Source: Microbacterium sp. Root180
Lineage (GTDB): Bacteria; Actinomycetota; Actinomycetes; Actinomycetales; Microbacteriaceae
Reading direction: 5' to 3'
NCBI RefSeq assembly: GCF_001428485.1
Contig: NZ_LMHS01000001.1
Location: 620,404 to 684,403, forward strand
DNA length: 64,000 nt
The notes beneath the pieces are model-generated. The model had not been told where the DNA came from. It saw nothing but the letters and a program-made list of their open reading frames with translations, and ran no database searches. Shown here piece by piece: positions 59,559-64,000 of the stretch. Each line of letters begins with the position of its first letter. The stretch's first letter is position 1. The position numbers were made by a program, and so were the translations under genes.

Positions 59559-61475
59559 CTAGGTGAGGATCTCGAGGCACACCACCGCCGCTGCGGCCGA
59601 CCACGCCTGTGGACGGCAGGCGGCGGGGTAGGGCGTCGGCACGGACGTCTGCGACGCGGGATCGCCCGCGTGCAGCTCGGGCACGCGGTAGGCGAAGCCG
59701 TCCGCCGCGGCGAGGAGGCCCTCCGCGACGGCGCTCGCGTGCGAGGCGAGCCCGGCGCGATGCAGCCCGCGCGCGATGATGGCGGTGTCATGCGTCCACA
59801 CGCTGCCGCCGTGATACGACAGCGGCCAGTAGCCGGCGGCGCCGGTGGACATGGTGCGGATGCCGTACCCCGACGTCATCGACGGTCCGGCGAGCAGGTC
59901 GGCGACGTCGATCTCCTCGTGCGGATCGAGGATGCCGGTGCCGATCAGATGCCCGATGTTGCTCGTGAGCGCATCGACCGGACGCTTGTGGCGATCGAGC
60001 GCGATCGCGGGATACCGGCCCTCGGGCGTGCGCACCCAGTACGCCGCACGGAACCGCTCGCGCAGCTCCGCCGCCCACGCACGGAGCGCCTCAGGAGCCA
60101 GTGCCCCCTCGTCCGCACCGCCGAACTCGGCCAGCAGGTCGGCACCGGCCCGGGCGGCCTCGTAGGCGTAGCCCTGCACCTCGCACAGGGCGATCGGCCC
60201 CTCGGCCAGGCTCCCGTCGCGCCACTGGATCGAGTCGCCGGAATCCTTCCAGCCCTGATTCGCGAGCCCGCGGCCGCTGCGGTCGATGTAGTCGAGGAAG
60301 CCGTCGCCGTCACTGTCGCCGAACTCGAGGATCCAGCGCAGCGCACCGCGCAGCGCGGGGAGCAGGTCTCGCACCTCGGCATCGGGCATCCCCGCCCGCC
60401 ACGCATCCGCGAGCAGGCACACCCACAGCGGCGTCGAGTCGACGCTGCCGTAGTACTGCGGCGGAAGCACGACGCCCTCGTGGGGAATCTCGAGCGCCGA
60501 CGAGCGCAGCTCGTGCAGGATCTTGCCCGGCTCCTGGGCCGACGTGGGGTCGTCCTGCGTGCCCTGCATCGCCGCGAGGGCGCGCAGAGTGGATGCCGCG
60601 ACCCCCGCATCGAGAGGGAGCACCAGCCTCGCGGCCCAGAGCGAATCGCGGCCGAACAGGGTGAAGAACCACGGCGCACCCGCGGCGAAGAACTCGTCGC
60701 CGCCGCCACCGGAGGTCGTCAGCCGCAGCGCATCGAGATCACCCAGCGCGACATCGAGCCAGCGGTCGAGCCGCGGCTCGCGTGTCGCCTCCCGACGCGC
60801 GGTGCCGCCCGCCCACGGCTCCGCGGCGCCGTGCACGACGAGCGAAGCGTCGTGCAGCGCGACAGTGAAGGAGACGGATGCCTCGCCCCCGGCGTCCACA
60901 TGCACCGGCCACTGCGCAGTGATGCGCTCGACGTCTGCGCTCAGCGCCGCGCCCTCGGCCGTGAGCGTGAACGACACGACGCCCGAGCGTGCCGTGACGG
61001 CGGCATCCGTCGTCTGCACGTCGACGGGCTGCCGCTGCGCGATACCCGCCTTCACGTCGTGGAGGGACGCGAACTCGGGATCGAGGGTGAGCTCGAGGAC
61101 GGTGTCGATCGGCTCCGGCAGGCGTGACCGCACAGTCCACGTCTCGGTCATCGAGCCGTCGGCCACGCGCCGATCGCGCGTGATGCGCACCTTCGGGTCG
61201 GGGGTCGGGTCGTCGAGGCCGCGGAGGAGTCCGCTGAACACGACGCGGGACGGACCGTGCGGGGCCGTCGAGATCCACTCGACGCTTGAGTCGCGGCACG
61301 CCGCATGGAGCGCGTGGATGTGGCGGACGTCGCCGTGGTAGACGCCGTCGATCGCCTGCGCGCCGAGGTCGCCGTAGCGGCCAGACCACACTTGCGTCGG
61401 AGCGCGGAGCACGATGACGGCGTCATCGAGGAGGGGCTGGAGGGGCGGCGCGGCCGCGTCGCGGGCGGGGGTCAT
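59559..61475 (-). CDS. Glycogen-debranching/amylo-alpha-1,6-glucosidase-type protein
   Basis: 638 residues. An N-terminal beta-sandwich of the debranching type (residues about 20-270, GDLGAQAIDGVYHGDVRHIHAL) precedes an (alpha/alpha)6 barrel: FFTLFGRDSLWAARLVLP, the GDSDGDGFLDY-type loop, NQGWKDSGDSIQWRDGSLA and GYWPLSYHGGSVWTHDTAIIARGL. This matches GH63/GH133-like enzymes that act on oligosaccharide branches. No signal peptide, so it acts on imported sugar. The ATG overlaps the permease stop as ATGA, placing it in the ABC operon. Confidence 0.88.
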   Translation of the reverse strand: MTPARDAAAPPLQPLLDDAVIVLRAPTQVWSGRYGDLGAQAIDGVYHGDVRHIHALHAACRDSSVEWISTAPHGPSRVVFSGLLRGLDDPTPDPKVRITRDRRVADGSMTETWTVRSRLPEPIDTVLELTLDPEFASLHDVKAGIAQRQPVDVQTTDAAVTARSGVVSFTLTAEGAALSADVERITAQWPVHVDAGGEASVSFTVALHDASLVVHGAAEPWAGGTARREATREPRLDRWLDVALGDLDALRLTTSGGGGDEFFAAGAPWFFTLFGRDSLWAARLVLPLDAGVAASTLRALAAMQGTQDDPTSAQEPGKILHELRSSALEIPHEGVVLPPQYYGSVDSTPLWVCLLADAWRAGMPDAEVRDLLPALRGALRWILEFGDSDGDGFLDYIDRSGRGLANQGWKDSGDSIQWRDGSLAEGPIALCEVQGYAYEAARAGADLLAEFGGADEGALAPEALRAWAAELRERFRAAYWVRTPEGRYPAIALDRHKRPVDALTSNIGHLIGTGILDPHEEIDVADLLAGPSMTSGYGIRTMSTGAAGYWPLSYHGGSVWTHDTAIIARGLHRAGLASHASAVAEGLLAAADGFAYRVPELHAGDPASQTSVPTPYPAACRPQAWSAAAAVVCLEILT

Positions 61476-62383
61476 CCCTTGACGGCTCCTTCGGAGGTGT
61501 TCATGATGTGCCGCTGGAAGATGAAGAACATCACCGCGACGGGAATGGTCATGATCGCGGCGGCCGCGAGCTTGATCGGATACTGCTGCCCCTGGCCCAG
61601 CTGATTGGACGCGAGCGAGGCCACACCCTTGGTCAGCGTCGTCAGGTCGGGGGACTGGGTCGACACGATGAAATGACTCAGCTCGTTCCACGATCCCTGG
61701 AACGACAGGATCACGATCGTGATGAGGGCCGGACGCGCCATGGGGAGCACCACCGACCAGAAGATGCGGAAGGCACCCGCGCCGTCGATCCGCGCCTGCT
61801 CCTCGACGGAGACGGGGATGGATTCGAAGAAGTTCTTCATGATGAACACGCCCGCGGCGTCCACGAGCAGCGGGATGATCATGCCGGCGTACGTGTCGTA
61901 GATGCCGAGCTGGTTGATCACGAGGAACTTCGGAATGAGGAGCACCACGCCGGGGACGGCCATGACCGCGATGACCGCGGCGAACACGACTCCGCGCCCG
62001 CGGAACTGCAGCCGCGCGAGGGCGTAGCCGGCGAGCGACACGAAGAACACCCGGCCGAGGGTCACGAAGACCGTCACGATCGCGGAGTTCGCAAACCACA
62101 CCGGGTAGTCGCTGTTGCCGAACAGTCGCTCGTACGCGGCGAACGTGATGGTCTGCGGGATGAGCGAGATCGGATCGGCGGCTGCCTCGGCCTCGGTCTT
62201 GAACGACGTCGCCACCTGCACCAGGAACGGGTAGATGTAGATCAGGGCGAGGACGACGAGCAGGGCGTAGAGCAGGATCTGCCACACGACGCGGCGGGAG
62301 AGGATCCGCTGACGCGTGGGCTTCTCCGAGCGTGGAGCCTCCTGATTGAGCACCAGCGACTCGGACAGGGTCGTGCCGGTCAT
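61472..62383 (-). CDS. Sugar ABC transporter permease (MalG type)
   Basis: 303 residues with six membrane segments and the EAA loop EEQARIDGAGAFRIFWSVVLPMARP, which contacts the ATPase. After TSFKTEAE comes the MalG-typical region. The start overlaps the upstream permease stop by four bases. No ATPase gene is in the operon; a shared MsiK-type ATPase encoded elsewhere is usual in actinobacteria. Confidence 0.93.
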   Translation of the reverse strand: MTGTTLSESLVLNQEAPRSEKPTRQRILSRRVVWQILLYALLVVLALIYIYPFLVQVATSFKTEAEAAADPISLIPQTITFAAYERLFGNSDYPVWFANSAIVTVFVTLGRVFFVSLAGYALARLQFRGRGVVFAAVIAVMAVPGVVLLIPKFLVINQLGIYDTYAGMIIPLLVDAAGVFIMKNFFESIPVSVEEQARIDGAGAFRIFWSVVLPMARPALITIVILSFQGSWNELSHFIVSTQSPDLTTLTKGVASLASNQLGQGQQYPIKLAAAAIMTIPVAVMFFIFQRHIMNTSEGAVKG

Positions 62384-63480
62384 CGCTTCGCCTCCTTCAC
62401 CTGGTACTGGCGTGCTCGCCGCTTCGACACCGGGCGCTCGCGGAGCACCCAGCGCTGGAAGGCCGTGAACGCCACGATGATCGCGAAGAGGATGAAGGCG
62501 ATGGCGGCACCTTGACCCCAGTCCTGATCGAGGAACGCGGACGTGTAGGAGAGGTACGCGGGGGTCATCGTCGTCTTGGCGGGAGTGCCCTGCGTGCCGG
62601 TGTAGATCTGGTCGTAGACCTGCCAGCAGCCGATGAGGCCGAGGGTGATCACGGTGAAGAGGGTCGGGCGCAGCTGCGGCAGCGTCACGCGCCAGAAGCG
62701 CTGCCATCCGTTCGCCCCGTCGATCATCGCCGCCTCCTGGATCTCGCCGCCGATGTTCTGCAGGGCGGCGACGAAGAGGAGCATGAAGGTGCCGCTCGTG
62801 GTGAACACCGCCATGAAGATCAGCGCCGTCATCGCCACGGACGGCCCGGCCAGCCACTGCCACCACGACAGCCCGAGGAAGTCGTTTCCGGTGAGCCACG
62901 CGGGACCGTCCACGATGCCGACGGACGCGAGGCCGTTGTGGACGATTCCGCTGGGGTCGTTGAACCAGTTCGGCCCGTTGATGCCGACCCACGAGAGGAC
63001 CTCGTTCACGACACCCGAGGCGGAGAAGAGGAACAGCCACAGCACGGTGATGGCGACGGTGCTCGTCACCGAGGGGAAGTAGAAGGCGGTGCGGAAGAAT
63101 CCCCGCCCGCGGAGGATCGCGCGGTTCACGAGCACCGCCAGGAAGAGAGACAGGGCGGTCTGCAGCGGCACGACCAGCAGCACGTACCAGCCGTTGTTGC
63201 GCAGCGCGATGCCGAAGTCGCGGGTGGGGAGGCCGCCGTCCACCGTGACGGCGGCGTAGTTGTCGAGCCCGACGAAACCGACCTGGCTCGAGAAGGGGCT
63301 CCCGCGTCCCGACCAGTCGGAGAAGCTGACCCACAGCGCCATCAGCACGGGGATCAGGAGGAAGACGCCGAGGATGACGAGCACGGGACCCGTGAACAGC
63401 CATCCGGCGAGCGTCTCCCCGCGCCGGAGCCCGTTGCGGGGGCTCCGGACGCGGGAAGGCGACGTCGCTGTCGCGGTCAT
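62380..63480 (-). CDS. Sugar ABC transporter permease (MalF type)
   Basis: 366 residues with six to seven membrane segments. The EAA loop reads EIQEAAMIDGANGWQRFWRVTLPQLRP. An extra extracytoplasmic stretch of about 60 residues (SASGVVNEVLSWVGINGPNW..) lies before it, longer than in many UgpA-type permeases. It pairs with the MalG-type permease downstream. The ATG at 63480 is four bases from the binding-protein stop. Confidence 0.92.
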   Translation of the reverse strand: MTATATSPSRVRSPRNGLRRGETLAGWLFTGPVLVILGVFLLIPVLMALWVSFSDWSGRGSPFSSQVGFVGLDNYAAVTVDGGLPTRDFGIALRNNGWYVLLVVPLQTALSLFLAVLVNRAILRGRGFFRTAFYFPSVTSTVAITVLWLFLFSASGVVNEVLSWVGINGPNWFNDPSGIVHNGLASVGIVDGPAWLTGNDFLGLSWWQWLAGPSVAMTALIFMAVFTTSGTFMLLFVAALQNIGGEIQEAAMIDGANGWQRFWRVTLPQLRPTLFTVITLGLIGCWQVYDQIYTGTQGTPAKTTMTPAYLSYTSAFLDQDWGQGAAIAFILFAIIVAFTAFQRWVLRERPVSKRRARQYQVKEAKR

Positions 63481-63484
63481 GGGG

Positions 63485-64000
63485 TCAGCCCACGACCGCT
63501 TCGGTGTTGGACTGCACCGTGTCGAGGATCTCCTGCGGGTCGCCGGCCTTCAGCCCCTCGAGCGAGGCGTTGAAGTCGGTGATGACCGCGGCGATGCCGT
63601 CGTTCGTCGGGACACCCTTGGCGTACTCGGCGCCGGCGAGGAACGCCGCCATCGCGGGGTTGTCGCTCGTCCACTGGTCCGCGGCCGACTGCACGGACGG
63701 CATCGGGCCGAACGCCTCCGAGAAGGCGAGCTGCTGCTCGGCGCTGGTCAGGTACTCGATGAGCTCGAGCGCGGCCTGCTGGTTCGGGCTGTCGGCGGCC
63801 ATGCCCCAGCAGTTGGTGAACTGCAGCGTGCCCTTTCCTGCCGGACCCTCCGGGAGCTCCGCAACGACGTACTCGACGTCGGGGAAGTCGTTGGACATCG
63901 CGCCGGTGATCCAGTTGCCCTCGATCGTCATCGCGGCCAGCTCCTTGCCGAACGCCTCGCCGCCCCAGCCCGCACCCAGGTCGGTGGTGGCGTAGGCGAA
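63485..64000 (-). CDS. Extracellular sugar-binding protein (partial; N-terminal part outside window)
   Basis: The last 171 codons of the gene are visible; the start lies beyond the right edge. The stretch MTIEGNWITGAMSNDFPDVEYVVAELPEGPAG, then LQFTNCWGMAADSPNQQAALELIEYLTSAEQQLAFSEAFGPMPS, is the typical C-lobe of a family-1 sugar-binding lipoprotein. It supplies substrate to the two permeases that follow at four-base spacing. Confidence 0.9.
   Translation of the reverse strand, partial: FAYATTDLGAGWGGEAFGKELAAMTIEGNWITGAMSNDFPDVEYVVAELPEGPAGKGTLQFTNCWGMAADSPNQQAALELIEYLTSAEQQLAFSEAFGPMPSVQSAADQWTSDNPAMAAFLAGAEYAKGVPTNDGIAAVITDFNASLEGLKAGDPQEILDTVQSNTEAVVG

Overview
This is a high-GC chromosomal window that I attribute to an actinobacterium of the family Microbacteriaceae, most likely Microbacterium. 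The grounds are the composition, many leaderless genes with a TAnnnT box 6-7 bases before the start codon, the coproporphyrin-type haem gene set with hemQ, the efeUOB operon under an IdeR-type box, lsr2, SOS-type imuA-imuB-dnaE2, a DUF222/HNH gene, and the very frequent phrases GGATGCC / GGCATCC typical of that genus. There is no phage, insertion sequence, CRISPR array or rRNA operon. Two tRNA genes are present: Arg-CCT (minus strand) and Ala-CGC (plus strand).

Layout. 1-5.7 kb: end of a TetR regulator, serC, a Vsr-like (DUF559) nuclease gene bracketed by two related palindromic repeats, an IdeR/DtxR iron regulator, a secreted M23 peptidase behind a probable cyclic-di-AMP riboswitch, a 36-codon ORF ending in a terminator loop, and an HNH nuclease. 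5.7-13.7 kb: a MarR/EamA divergent pair with two operators, then the SOS mutagenesis cassette imuA-imuB-dnaE2 behind a LexA box; dnaE2 carries an in-frame palindromic repeat. 13.7-23.4 kb: iron uptake operon efeUOB, corA, then a compact TetR regulon with four near-identical operators (hydrolase, SDR-tetR, an xGS-repeat protein and an ABC-2-like membrane protein). 23.5-34.7 kb: a PAS-GAF-GGDEF diguanylate cyclase, a membrane protein, tRNA-Arg, a GH114-like lipoprotein, pntAB transhydrogenase, lsr2, a GAF-LuxR regulator, the DUF485/acetate symporter pair, and an alkyltransferase homologue that has lost its catalytic cysteine. 34.8-38.7 kb: a very large SF1-helicase-like/nuclease-like protein with broken Walker motifs, overlapping a small protein gene; this pair is my best candidate for an undescribed system. 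39-45 kb: mscL, FmdB-type zinc ribbon, 5-formyl-THF cyclo-ligase, galU, rimJ-like acetyltransferase, a coiled-coil membrane protein, an amidohydrolase, tRNA-Ala. 45-52.8 kb: haem cluster hemE-hemY-hemQ-hemC-hemB-hemL on the minus strand, divergent from hemA. 52.9-64 kb: MerR regulator, SOS-box DUF222/HNH gene followed by a 39-bp minisatellite, ZIP transporter, 18-bp repeat array, branched-chain amino acid dehydrogenase, a methyltransferase and YbaK separated by a triplicated leaderless promoter, and a maltose/oligosaccharide-type ABC uptake operon with a debranching-type glycosidase that runs off the right edge.

The genes link in several ways: IdeR (3.0 kb) plausibly controls efeUOB through the box at 14.09 kb, and iron taken up by efeUOB feeds the haem cluster; two LexA-like boxes place imuA-imuB-dnaE2 and the DUF222 nuclease in one DNA-damage response; and the TetR protein probably controls its own operon, the hydrolase and the membrane genes as a single stress or export unit. 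All functional statements are from sequence reading alone; no database search was run.
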